From Paenibacillus sp. YN15 (GTDB lineage Bacteria > Bacillota > Bacilli > Paenibacillales > NBRC-103111): DNA of 54,514 nucleotides. Where the stretch lies: positions 1 to 54,514 of the forward strand of contig NZ_QMFA01000047.1 in the NCBI RefSeq assembly GCF_003285005.1, read 5' to 3'. Under the pieces are notes generated by a model. The model was not told the origin of the DNA. It was given only the letters and a program-made list of their open reading frames with translations, and searched no databases. Below, one piece after another: positions 17,243-25,088 of this stretch. The translations under genes and the position numbers were made by a program. The first letter of the stretch is position 1; the number at the start of each line of letters is the position of its first letter.

Positions 17243-17416
17243 ATGAAATGGTTCCGCAAACGGGTTCCCAAGTCCCAGGGTTACTTGGCTGTGCAGCCTG
17301 CCCGCTGCAAGGGCTGCCTGTGGGGCAGCTGGGAAGGAAGCGCGCAATTCTGCAGCAAACCCCACAAATGCGTAAAGGAGGACATCGTCCATGCTGACTG
17401 TACAAGGGTTGGATAA
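17243..17416 (+). CDS. Small Cys-rich protein, phage-associated, unknown
   Basis: This 57-residue protein is basic at the N-terminus (KWFRKRVPKSQ) and contains the pattern C-x2-C ... C-x5-C (ARCKGCLWGS ... QFCSKPHKC), suggestive of a small metal-binding knuckle. ATG 17243 has a GGAGAGGAGAG ribosome site, and the 3' end overlaps the next gene by 26 bases, which supports a real gene. It is the first gene of the structural operon. I do not recognise the family. Confidence 0.6.
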   Translation: MKWFRKRVPKSQGYLAVQPARCKGCLWGSWEGSAQFCSKPHKCVKEDIVHADCTRVG

Positions 17417-17774
17417 GGCGATCCGGCAGATGGCCGGGGCCGCGGCCAACCGGCGGTTTTACAACCGGCTGAGATATGACGTTGCGGAGGAGTTCATGGA
17501 TGCTTGCGCCGCCGGAAGCGCCTGGGTGTCCCCACGACTGGCGGCATCCTTCCAAAGAGCGTCCTACCAGGGCAAGAAGGAATGGGTGTTTGAGGTAAAA
17601 GGCCCTTACGCCATGGAAGCGGGAACGACCGTTCCGAATGCGGCCAAGCTGGGCGCTCCCCGGATTATGGGCCGCGCTTTGTCGAAAACGGCAGGCAAGC
17701 TGCCTGCTCAGGCGGACCGCTTTTTCCATTCTGCAGGAAAGGCGGCGGGTTTTGATGTATCGAAGCAGTCTTGA
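17391..17774 (+). CDS. HK97-gp10/XkdI-like tail-completion protein
   Basis: This 127-residue protein has the loose pattern of HK97 gp10-like proteins: an N-terminal helix, then SPRLAASFQRA, KGPYAMEAGTT and APRIMGRALSK. In phages these sit at the head-tail junction. In PBSX, xkdI occupies this position before xkdJ and the sheath gene. With no capsid or portal present, it may cap or terminate the tail. ATG 17391 follows AAGGAGGACATCGTCC. Family assignment is tentative. Confidence 0.55.
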   Translation: MLTVQGLDKAIRQMAGAAANRRFYNRLRYDVAEEFMDACAAGSAWVSPRLAASFQRASYQGKKEWVFEVKGPYAMEAGTTVPNAAKLGAPRIMGRALSKTAGKLPAQADRFFHSAGKAAGFDVSKQS

Positions 17775-18207
17775 GGCCATGAAGGCTACAATCAGGCAGG
17801 CAGTACCCGGCGGCCTTCCTTTTTATGTAGAGGCGCTGCCTGGGGAGCTTTCGCTGCCGGCCTTTTATTTGGAGCATATGGCCAGCAGTGCGGAAACTGT
17901 CGGCGTCTCCACCGTCCGGTTCCAGATCCAGTGGCAGGTGATGTATCTTCCGGAGATGCCCGCAGCCGGGGGAGTGCCGGATGGGCTGGCCCAACTGGCT
18001 GCGGCGGACCAGCTGCGGGAGGCGTTTATGCGGGAGCCTGTGCTGACGGCACCGGACGGCACCTTGTTCCAGGTGGAGGCCTTCAGCGGAGGCACAGGAG
18101 AAACAGGCATGTTCCTGGCTGTTACTCTCTCCGCCCAATATATCCCCAGCTTCGGCGGCGAGCCGGAAGAGCCTCTCATGCAGGAGCTGCATTGGAGGGG
18201 CCTGTAA
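17755..18207 (+). CDS. XkdJ-like tail protein (possible tail terminator)
   Basis: The protein is about 150 residues and located where xkdJ lies in PBSX, directly before the sheath gene. Its middle (TVRFQIQWQVMYLP ... LREAFMREPVLTAPDGT) suggests an alpha/beta tail-terminator-like fold. The start is either ATG 17755, inside the previous gene, or ATG 17779, just after that gene's stop. Either way it is translationally coupled. The role in finishing the tail is inferred from position. Confidence 0.55.
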   Translation: MYRSSLEAMKATIRQAVPGGLPFYVEALPGELSLPAFYLEHMASSAETVGVSTVRFQIQWQVMYLPEMPAAGGVPDGLAQLAAADQLREAFMREPVLTAPDGTLFQVEAFSGGTGETGMFLAVTLSAQYIPSFGGEPEEPLMQELHWRGL

Positions 18208-18256
18208 GCAGAAGCTGTACATGCAAGACCATTTTATTTAACAGGAGGAATTATTC

Positions 18257-19321
18257 ATGCCATTACCCAGTATCCAAATTGTGTTTAAGCAAGCGGCCGC
18301 TGCCGCTGTCACCCAAGGCGCCACAGGCATTGCCGCGCTGATTCTGAAGGATGCCTCTGTCGACAGCGGAGTGGCGGAGCACCAGCTCTACACTGTCAGC
18401 GACATTCCCGCTGCATTGACAGACGCCAACAAAGACTACGCCCGCCTGGCTCTGGCCGGCGCCCCTGCTCAAGTGAAGCTGGTGGTGATTCCCGCCGGTG
18501 CCGCCGACTATGCAGCCGCTCAGGAATATCTGGAAACCATCCGGTGGAATGTGCTGGCCGTTCCCGGCATTGCCGCTGCCGATGCAGCCTCCATGGGCGT
18601 ATGGGCCAAGGGATTGTTTGAGACCAAGCTCCGCAAGATTACTGCCGTTCTGCCCTCTGTGGCAGCCGATCACCCGGCTGTGGTCAACTTTACCACCGAC
18701 ACCATCAAGGTTGGGTCTGTGACGTATACCAATTCGGATTTCACTGCGCGGATTGCCGGTCTGATCGCCGGATTGCCGCTGTCCGTATCCCCCACCTATC
18801 AGGTGCTGCCTGAGGTCACAGGTGTGCCCAAGCTGACCAAGGCCCAGGCGGATGCCGCTGTGGATGCCGGCAAGCTGATCCTGTACCACGACGGGGAAAA
18901 GGTCAAAATCGCCCGCGGCGTTACCTCTTTTGTGACTCCGACAGAAGCTATGGGAACGGATTGGAAGAAAATCAAGGTGGTCCGGATTCTCAACAAGCTG
19001 TATGAGGATATCCGCAAAACCGCAGAGGACAACTACATCGGTAAAATGAACAACAGCTACATGAATAAGGTGCTTTTGGTTTCGGCCATTAATGCATACT
19101 TCGAGGGTTTGGAGCAAAGCGGAATTCTTGATCCGGGCAAAAACCGGGCGAGCATCGATGTGGCGGCACAGCGCATTTATCTGCAGTCTACCGGTGTGGA
19201 TGTGACAGGAATGAACGAGCAGCAGGTGAAGGAAGCCAACACCGACGATCAGGTATTCCTGAAGGCAGCGGTTCAGCCGCTGGACGCCATTGAGGACATT
19301 AAGCTGGATATTTTTCTGTAA
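18257..19321 (+). CDS. xkdK: Contractile tail sheath protein (XkdK-like)
   Basis: The 354-residue sheath subunit forms the contractile outer cylinder of a myovirus-type tail. The C-terminal part (YIGKMNNSYMNKVLLVSAINAYFEGLEQSG, then VAAQRIYLQSTGVDV and DIKLDIFL) is the conserved domain involved in subunit interlocking. It is shorter than the sheath of PBSX and in the range of compact R-type tailocin sheaths. A perfect AGGAGGAA site precedes ATG 18257. Codon use (GCC, GGC, CTG) suggests strong expression. Confidence 0.9.
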   Translation: MPLPSIQIVFKQAAAAAVTQGATGIAALILKDASVDSGVAEHQLYTVSDIPAALTDANKDYARLALAGAPAQVKLVVIPAGAADYAAAQEYLETIRWNVLAVPGIAAADAASMGVWAKGLFETKLRKITAVLPSVAADHPAVVNFTTDTIKVGSVTYTNSDFTARIAGLIAGLPLSVSPTYQVLPEVTGVPKLTKAQADAAVDAGKLILYHDGEKVKIARGVTSFVTPTEAMGTDWKKIKVVRILNKLYEDIRKTAEDNYIGKMNNSYMNKVLLVSAINAYFEGLEQSGILDPGKNRASIDVAAQRIYLQSTGVDVTGMNEQQVKEANTDDQVFLKAAVQPLDAIEDIKLDIFL

Positions 19322-19366
19322 GCTCCAGGCAGCTGCATTTATCCATTTATAAGGAGGAATTCACGT

Positions 19367-19807
19367 ATGGCAATGCAAGGGGAAAAGGTAATCAACGGCA
19401 CGTTCGGCGAGGTATGGCTGGACGGCGAATATATCGCTGAGGTGAAGGGCCTGCAGGCCAAGGTCAGCATTGAAAAGGAAGACATTCCGGTAGCGGGCAA
19501 ATATGCCACCGACAGCAAATTTATGGGCTACAAGGGCACCGGTACTCTGCGCATGTACAAAACCAACTCCCGGATGATCGCCAAGCTGAGCGAGCTGATC
19601 AAAGCCGGCACCATCACCCGCTTCCAGATTATCTCGCAGGTAAAGGACCCTTCCACCGCGGGTGCGGAGCGGATCATAATCAAGGATGCCAGCTTCGACG
19701 ATATGACTCTCATCGACTGGGAGCTGCGCAAGAACGGCGAGCTGGAGTGCCCGTTCACCTTCACCGATTGGGAGACCACCGACCTGATGAGCTCCAACCA
19801 AAACTGA
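19367..19807 (+). CDS. xkdM: Tail tube protein (XkdM-like)
   Basis: The 146-residue inner-tube subunit has the XkdM-type sequence VINGTFGEVWLDGEYIAEVKG ... FMGYKGTGTLRMYKTNSRM. Hexameric rings of this protein stack inside the sheath. It follows the sheath gene by 45 bases and has an AGGAGG site. A cluster of stem-loops lies directly downstream. Confidence 0.92.
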   Translation: MAMQGEKVINGTFGEVWLDGEYIAEVKGLQAKVSIEKEDIPVAGKYATDSKFMGYKGTGTLRMYKTNSRMIAKLSELIKAGTITRFQIISQVKDPSTAGAERIIIKDASFDDMTLIDWELRKNGELECPFTFTDWETTDLMSSNQN

Positions 19808-19865
19808 CATTGGCGGGAGCGGCGGCCGGTTCACAGTCTTAGCCCCGCAGGAGGGCTAGAGGCCG

Positions 19866-20059
19866 AATAGCGGAAGGAAACTTTCCGTTATTGGCTGGCA
19901 AGAGTAAGCCGGTTGGCAATAACGGAAGGCATTTTTCCGTTATCAGCCTCCTTTCCCCCTGCAGCGGCCGCCCGGAGGGGAGATAGCGGAATATGGGCTT
20001 CCGCTATCGCTCCATAAGCAGCTCTGCCGCCTAAATAGCGGAACAAAGCGTTCCGCTAT
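19866..20059. repeat. Four matching stem-loops inside the tail operon
   Basis: Four consecutive hairpins share arms ATAGCGGAA/TTCCGCTAT (or ATAACGGAA/TTCCGTTAT). They lie at 19866-19892 (near-perfect with G-U), 19919-19943 (9 bp perfect), 19982-20008 (10 bp perfect) and 20035-20059 (10 bp perfect). They occupy the 360-base gap between the tube and chaperone genes. None has a T tract, so they are not simple terminators. They could pause polymerase or protect the abundant sheath/tube mRNA from 3' decay. Confidence 0.85.
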
Positions 20060-20167
20060 CCTGAGCCGGAACGGCCCGTCCCGTCCACAGGCCGCAGACT
20101 GCAGGCTACAGGCTGTATCGATGTCCATACTTTTACCACATTCATTCAATAAAAGGAGAACGATCAT

Positions 20168-20566
20168 ATGAGCACATTGGATTTGCTGTTGGGCCTTGAC
20201 CCAACCAAGTTGAAGCGCCCGGTGCGCCAGGTGGAGCTGACCCGTCTCAGCGAGGCGGCAGGGGAGAAGGTTGTGTTTACCATCCAGGCCCTGACCCTGT
20301 CCGAGGAAGAGGAAATCAGCGAGATTTGTGACAAGGGCGGAGTGAAGGACCCGGTGGCGGTGCGGATTTTTACTCTGCTTAAAGGAGTGACTACCCCCGA
20401 TCTCAAGTCCCCGAAGCTTCTGGAACGGTATGGCGTTGCCACTCCCAAGGAGCTGCTGGAATCCGGCAAGCTTTTGCAATCCGGGGAAATCGCCCATCTG
20501 TACAGCCAAATCTCCGAGCTGTCCGGCTACAGCGACAATGCGGTGACTGAGTTAAAAAACGGATAG
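20168..20566 (+). CDS. xkdN: Tail assembly chaperone, short form (XkdN-like)
   Basis: This 132-residue protein is at the xkdN position between tube and tape measure, and has the XkdN-type core ELTRLSEAAGEKVVFTIQAL and SEEEEISEICDKGGVKDP. Such proteins coat the tape measure during tail assembly. AAAAGGAGAACG precedes the start. The gene ends in a slippery heptamer two codons before its stop, producing a longer form by -1 frameshifting (next entries). Confidence 0.85.
   Translation: MSTLDLLLGLDPTKLKRPVRQVELTRLSEAAGEKVVFTIQALTLSEEEEISEICDKGGVKDPVAVRIFTLLKGVTTPDLKSPKLLERYGVATPKELLESGKLLQSGEIAHLYSQISELSGYSDNAVTELKNG
20554..20560 (+). promoter_or_regulatory. -1 ribosomal frameshift site A-AAA-AAC
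   Basis: The zero-frame codons TTA-AAA-AAC-GGA-TAG contain a textbook X-XXY-YYZ heptamer, A AAA AAC, immediately before the chaperone stop codon. A -1 slip enters a frame open for 62 codons. This is the functional equivalent of the lambda G/GT arrangement and occurs at the expected gene. I did not establish a downstream stimulatory structure. Confidence 0.85.
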
Positions 20567-20748
20567 AGACGGACGGAGAGCTGGCGTTCCTTTATTACTG
20601 CTGGAGCCGCAAGGCGCTCCTTCCGTCCCAGGTGTACACCATGCCTCCCGGTGAAAAGCTGCTGGTGCGGGCATTCTTCGAATATGAAATTATGGAGCGG
20701 GACCGGCTGATCCGCCAGCAGGCCTGGCCCACCGTACCGCTCATGTAA
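20560..20748 (+). CDS. Frameshift-encoded extension of the tail chaperone
   Basis: After the -1 slip, translation reads RIETDGELAFLYYCWSRKA ... FEYEIMERDRLIRQQ and stops at TAA 20746-20748. This adds 62 residues for a 193-residue fusion. The frame has no ribosome site or start near its beginning, and the only internal ATG would give 36 residues, so it must be made as an extension. Its end is 18 bases before the tape-measure start. Confidence 0.8.
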   Translation, partial: RIETDGELAFLYYCWSRKALLPSQVYTMPPGEKLLVRAFFEYEIMERDRLIRQQAWPTVPLM

Positions 20749-20766
20749 GGAAGGGGGGAACCGCTG

Positions 20767-22677
20767 ATGAAGCTCACCGCCGTGCTCAGCCTCACCGACA
20801 ACTACACGGATACGCTGAAGCACGCCATCAAAAAGACGCAGGAATTCCGCGACGAAACGGAAAAAACGCGGAAGGCGCTGGAGAACACAAACAGGAAAAA
20901 ATACGAGCTGGATGTGGAAGTTTCTCAGGCAGTAGCAAATTTGAATGAGATCCACCAAACGCTTGTAATGATGAAGAGTACAACTATAAATGTACAGTTT
21001 CAAACGAATAATTTTAATCAAGTCATCAATCAGCAAAATCAAGTGGCACAAAAGCAGAATAAGCTTGTGGAAGCCGGGAAAAAGCTGGCTACCAGCGCTA
21101 TATCCGGCGTGATTAAGCTATTGAAATTAGCAGTGCAGCCTCTATCATTCATGCTCCGGAAAACGGCGGATTTAGTGTCTTCATCGTTAAGGGGGGCCGC
21201 TGCCTTTGAAAGAAGTTCTATGAGTGTTGAGCACACGATTGCTGTAAACAACAAGGGGCTGAGTCCCGAGGCAATCAAAAAGAAAGCAGCAGATTATATG
21301 AGCACGTATCGTAAAGCTGCAGAGTTGACCAGTTTTGATACGGAAGATGTGCAAAAGGCAGGTACCCGCGCTATTGCCATGGCCATGGGCGATACCCAGG
21401 AAGCAACTAACTTGCTTCGCCTTGCAGGCGATATGGCTGCACTGACTCCGGGAAAATCGTTGGAGGATGCATTGGGAGCATTAATGGAGCTGAAAAAGGG
21501 AGACGGCGGTTCCATGGATGATTTCGGATTCTTCACAACGGAAAGCAGAGTAAAGGCAGCCGGCAACGACATGGGAAAGGTCACGGACCGCAATGGCATC
21601 AAGCTTAACGATATGTTCAGAGGCGGAGGAGAACAGGCGGGAGAATCGGCAGAGGGGCTATGGAAAAGTATCACCAACTCGATGAAAAATGGAATTGAGG
21701 ATATGGGCAAGGATACTTTGACTGCGCTTAAGCCGGAAATGAAAAAGTGGGCTGCTTTTTTTAGAAGCGATGGCTTTCAAAAGATGATTGCTGCAGGGTC
21801 CAATATTATGTCGGGATTGGCTAAGGGAATTGCCGAAAGATCAGCCAGTCTTCGCGGATGGTTTGAGAGCACTTTTTTCAACAATGAGGAGTTTGCCAAT
21901 CTCAGTCTAAAGGGAAAGTTTCTATATGTGCTGGATGAAATGAAGAAAGGCTTTGATGATTGGTTTGAAACGGAAGGAAAAGGAATTTTTCAAAAAATCG
22001 TAAGTGTTGGAAGCCAAGTTCTTGCTGATAGCGCAATAAAGTTCAGTGAAGTGGGCGTGACAATTGGAAAATCCTTGGCGAAAGGAATGGTCGATGGCTT
22101 AGGTGAGGTTGCCAAGGACCATCCCGTATTATCAAGCCTTACTGTAGGCGCTGCAGCTACTGCAGTGGGTGGACCTGCAGTAGGGGCCGTAACTGCGGGG
22201 ACGACATTAGTTGTTAGTAGTGTAGGTGGATTTATGGATAGAGTTGAAGAAAGGAAGAAAACCAGAGAGTTGGAAAAGCAAGCGGCATGGGAGAAATCTA
22301 AAAATTCCACCCCAGAAACACCTTTTCTTCCTAATACAACTTTGTCTGGAAAACCCAAAGACCGTACTTTTCTCCATGACGGGAGAGATTGGCTGTGGAA
22401 TCATCTAATCGACATGGGATTAATGGATGTTCCTAAACCTAAAGCCATCGGCCTTCCCCGTGTCCCTTACGACAATTATCCCGCGTTGCTTCATCAGAAT
22501 GAGCGGGTGTTGACTGCGCAGGAGGCCCGCAGCATGGACCGGACCGGTTCGCCTGTTGTCATTAACCTGACTGCCGGAAAAACGGTGGACCCGGATATCG
22601 GCAGGCTGATGGCCGCCCTCCGGAGCGCGGTGGAAGCCGCCGGTTTTAATATGGCGCCGGGAGGGGCAACCGCATGA
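20767..22677 (+). CDS. xkdO: Tape measure protein (XkdO-like)
   Basis: The 636-residue protein sets tail length. Long helical N-terminal stretches (DTLKHAIKKTQEFRDETEKTRKAL) lead to a central region with Gly/Ala-rich hydrophobic segments (SSLTVGAAATAVGGPAVGAV, about residues 455-475). The C-terminus LLHQNERVLTAQEARSMDR is typical of tape measures. It is about half the length of the PBSX counterpart, implying a shorter tail. Bases from about 20940 to 22440 are visibly more AT-rich than the ends, so the middle looks like an exchanged cassette. It overlaps the next gene by four bases. Confidence 0.88.
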   Translation: MKLTAVLSLTDNYTDTLKHAIKKTQEFRDETEKTRKALENTNRKKYELDVEVSQAVANLNEIHQTLVMMKSTTINVQFQTNNFNQVINQQNQVAQKQNKLVEAGKKLATSAISGVIKLLKLAVQPLSFMLRKTADLVSSSLRGAAAFERSSMSVEHTIAVNNKGLSPEAIKKKAADYMSTYRKAAELTSFDTEDVQKAGTRAIAMAMGDTQEATNLLRLAGDMAALTPGKSLEDALGALMELKKGDGGSMDDFGFFTTESRVKAAGNDMGKVTDRNGIKLNDMFRGGGEQAGESAEGLWKSITNSMKNGIEDMGKDTLTALKPEMKKWAAFFRSDGFQKMIAAGSNIMSGLAKGIAERSASLRGWFESTFFNNEEFANLSLKGKFLYVLDEMKKGFDDWFETEGKGIFQKIVSVGSQVLADSAIKFSEVGVTIGKSLAKGMVDGLGEVAKDHPVLSSLTVGAAATAVGGPAVGAVTAGTTLVVSSVGGFMDRVEERKKTRELEKQAAWEKSKNSTPETPFLPNTTLSGKPKDRTFLHDGRDWLWNHLIDMGLMDVPKPKAIGLPRVPYDNYPALLHQNERVLTAQEARSMDRTGSPVVINLTAGKTVDPDIGRLMAALRSAVEAAGFNMAPGGATA

Positions 22678-23318
22678 TTGAATATTGGCTGACCTTCAAC
22701 AATGGAACGGAAAAACTGCGGCTTCCCGTACCCCCGCAGGAATTTGAAATGTCCACGGGTCTTAACAATACGACAGTGACCAACAGTGAAATTGGCGAGA
22801 TTAATCTGATCGGCAAACCTCGTTTGAAAACGGTGACCTTGTCGTCGTATTTTCCCATCCGCCCGGACGGGCTTTGTCAGTATACCGGTTTTCCGTCTCC
22901 TGCAGAATGTCTCGACCTGATCCGCCGCTGGCGCGAATCGGGCAAGCCCATCCGCCTTCTCGTTGTCGGCGAGAGCCTGAAGGTGAATGAAGCCATGTCC
23001 ATTGAGAGCTTTCAGGTGTCGCAAAAACCGGGTCCCCAGGATATTTACTTTTCACTGGAGCTTAAGGAATACCGCTTTTTGCCCCCAGAAGTGGATGGAA
23101 ACGGTCTGACAGATGCGCTGGCGCTTCTGAAGGAATATACCGGGACCCGGCCTGTGGAACGGAGCGTTCCCCAAACGTATACCACCCAGCCTGGGGACAC
23201 GCTTTGGGCGATTGCCCGCCGTTTCTACCACAATGCCGCCAGGGCGGAGGAGCTTCGCAGGAGGAATGCCTTGCCTGATGAGCCGGCGGTGCCGGAAGGA
23301 AAGGTGCTGGTTCTATGA
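22674..23318 (+). CDS. xkdP: LysM-domain tail hub protein (XkdP-like)
   Basis: This 214-residue protein has an N-terminal gp53-like baseplate domain (EFEMSTGLNNTTVTN ... RWRESGKPIRLLV) and a C-terminal LysM module (TQPGDTLWAIARRFYHN ... AELRRRNAL, then PEGKVLVL) that binds peptidoglycan or docks the tape measure. The start ATGA overlaps the stop of the tape measure gene. Confidence 0.9.
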   Translation: MIEYWLTFNNGTEKLRLPVPPQEFEMSTGLNNTTVTNSEIGEINLIGKPRLKTVTLSSYFPIRPDGLCQYTGFPSPAECLDLIRRWRESGKPIRLLVVGESLKVNEAMSIESFQVSQKPGPQDIYFSLELKEYRFLPPEVDGNGLTDALALLKEYTGTRPVERSVPQTYTTQPGDTLWAIARRFYHNAARAEELRRRNALPDEPAVPEGKVLVL

Positions 23319-24388
23319 GGCTTCTTCACCTTTCCAAAGGGGGCAGGCAAACGGATCTGACCCATCTGGCCCAGCGGATGACATGGAGCGGCTCCTACCA
23401 GGAAGCGGCGCGAAAGCTGGATGTGGAGCTGACGGTATCCGCAACGGATTATTGGCTGCGCTCTCCGGCGGTGGAGCTGGCGGATATGCTGTTGCTGGTT
23501 TCCGACGAGGGAGTGGAGCTGTTCCGGGGGTATGTTTTTGGCAAATCGAAAACCCTCACAGGCAATACCTTGACTCTGAATGCCTACGACGGAATGATTT
23601 ATCTGATCAAATCGGAGCTTTCCAGGCAATTTCAGAACGTGACGGCAGAGCAAGTCGCGGAGGAGGTTTGCCGGGAGCTGGAAGTTCCCGCAGGAGATAT
23701 GGCCTATACCGGCATCCCCCAAAGCTTTCCCCATCTTGCCAAAACAGGCTATGAGGCAATTATGACGGCTTACACCACCGCCGGCAGGCAAAATGCAAGG
23801 CGCTACATGCCCCGCATGAATGCAGGCAAGCTGGATGTGATTGAAAAAGGCACTGTAGTAGCCAAACGCAAGGTGCTGGCATCGGTTCATATTACGGAGT
23901 CCAGCTATGGGGAGAATCTGGAGGACATGGTGAATACAGTGCTGCTTACGGATGAAAAGGGCAATTCCCTTGGCCATATCTCCCGCCCTGAATGGGTGTC
24001 TTCCTATGGGCTTTTGCAGAAGGTATACCAGCAGGAAGAGGGCAAAGATCTTGTTACCATGGCCAAATCTCTGCTCCAGGATTATAAAAAGGATGCGTCT
24101 CTTGAGCTTTTGGGAGGGGCGGATGCTTACGACCTCATAGCGGGAAATGCGGTTCAGGTCCGTGAGTCCTATACGGGACTCAATGGGCTTTTTTATATTG
24201 ACGAGGATACGCATATCTTTGAGAACAGCCAGCACATGGTGTCGCTGGAGCTGAACTTCCGGAATGTGATGGATGAGCAAGAGGCGGAAACAGGGGAGAA
24301 GGAAGAGCCTTCCGGAGACATTGATGAAAATCCGTCAGAGGAAGATGAGATATGGCTCTATTTGAAAAAATACGGTCCGGAGGGATAA
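23315..24388 (+). CDS. xkdQ: Baseplate hub protein (XkdQ-like)
   Basis: This 357-residue protein matches the XkdQ/gp27-type hub that joins tube to spike. It contains segments such as DVELTVSATDYWLRSPAVELAD, LFRGYVFGKSKTLTGNTLTL and DEDTHIFENSQHMVSLELNF. The C-terminal 40 residues are very acidic (EAETGEKEEPSGDIDENPSEE). ATGA overlap with the preceding gene indicates coupling. Confidence 0.87.
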   Translation: MRLLHLSKGGRQTDLTHLAQRMTWSGSYQEAARKLDVELTVSATDYWLRSPAVELADMLLLVSDEGVELFRGYVFGKSKTLTGNTLTLNAYDGMIYLIKSELSRQFQNVTAEQVAEEVCRELEVPAGDMAYTGIPQSFPHLAKTGYEAIMTAYTTAGRQNARRYMPRMNAGKLDVIEKGTVVAKRKVLASVHITESSYGENLEDMVNTVLLTDEKGNSLGHISRPEWVSSYGLLQKVYQQEEGKDLVTMAKSLLQDYKKDASLELLGGADAYDLIAGNAVQVRESYTGLNGLFYIDEDTHIFENSQHMVSLELNFRNVMDEQEAETGEKEEPSGDIDENPSEEDEIWLYLKKYGPEG

Positions 24389-24390
24389 AC

Positions 24391-24666
24391 ATGCAAAGCG
24401 CGGCATGGCTGGTGAATTTCATCCGGAATGAGGCGGCGAAGGCGTGCCCTTCCGGTATTTTTTTGGCTGAGCTGGTGAGCGGTTCTCCCTTCCGCATCCG
24501 GCTGTCGGGAGTGGAGCTGGGAAACCCGTTTCTGCTCGTCACCCCGGCTCTGTTGGCTGCGGCGTCCGGGAATGAGCCTGAGGTGAAGCCCGGTGACATG
24601 ATTCTGGTGCTGGGATTGGATAATCAACAGCAATATGTGGCAGTGAGCAAGGTGGTGAAAAGCTAA
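24391..24666 (+). CDS. xkdR: DUF2577 baseplate protein (XkdR-like)
   Basis: This 91-residue protein of the DUF2577 family sits at the usual xkdR position. The chosen start, ATG 24391, has GGAGGG upstream and lies right after the XkdQ stop; an in-frame start within xkdQ was rejected. It has a compact beta-rich C-terminus (VKPGDMILVLGLDNQQQYVAVSKV), plausibly an OB-like spike component. Confidence 0.82.
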   Translation: MQSAAWLVNFIRNEAAKACPSGIFLAELVSGSPFRIRLSGVELGNPFLLVTPALLAAASGNEPEVKPGDMILVLGLDNQQQYVAVSKVVKS

Positions 24667-25088
24667 TGGCGGGCATTTTTCCATTTATGGAGGCGCAGGC
24701 AGGTACGCTTGGCAAAAAAGAGCTGCCTCTGTTCCGGGAGTATGCCTGGGACTATGGCAGCGGGCAAATGAAGCTGGTCAACGGCGCGCCGGTTGTTGTG
24801 GAAGGGCAGGAGGCCCTTCAGGTTTGGATTTATAAGGCGCTGCACACGGCACGTTACCGTTATCTGGGCTACAGCCCGTATTACGGCTCGGAGCTGGAGA
24901 AGCTGGTGGGCAGCGCTTATACCCCGGGGGCAACACAGCTGGAGCTGGCGCGTTATGTCCGCGAGGCGTTGACGGTAAACCCATATATTACGGGAGTTCC
25001 CCGTGTAGAGGCAAGTTTTCGGGGCAACCGGCTGGAGGGAAGTGTGACTGTGGACACGATTTATGGGGAGGTGAAGGTGGATGTTTGA
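24666..25088 (+). CDS. xkdS: DUF2634 baseplate wedge protein (XkdS-like)
   Basis: This 140-residue DUF2634 protein of the gp25-like wedge class has EYAWDYGSGQMKLVNGAPVVVEG, YLGYSPYYGSELEKLVG and SVTVDTIYGEVKVDV. It seats the sheath on the baseplate. It starts on the last base of the xkdR stop codon and overlaps xkdT by eight bases. Confidence 0.88.
   Translation: MAGIFPFMEAQAGTLGKKELPLFREYAWDYGSGQMKLVNGAPVVVEGQEALQVWIYKALHTARYRYLGYSPYYGSELEKLVGSAYTPGATQLELARYVREALTVNPYITGVPRVEASFRGNRLEGSVTVDTIYGEVKVDV

Noticed and set aside
23225-24280. Open frame of 351 codons antisense to xkdQ
   Set aside because: His/Arg-rich, no ribosome site, fully inside a well-supported tail gene.
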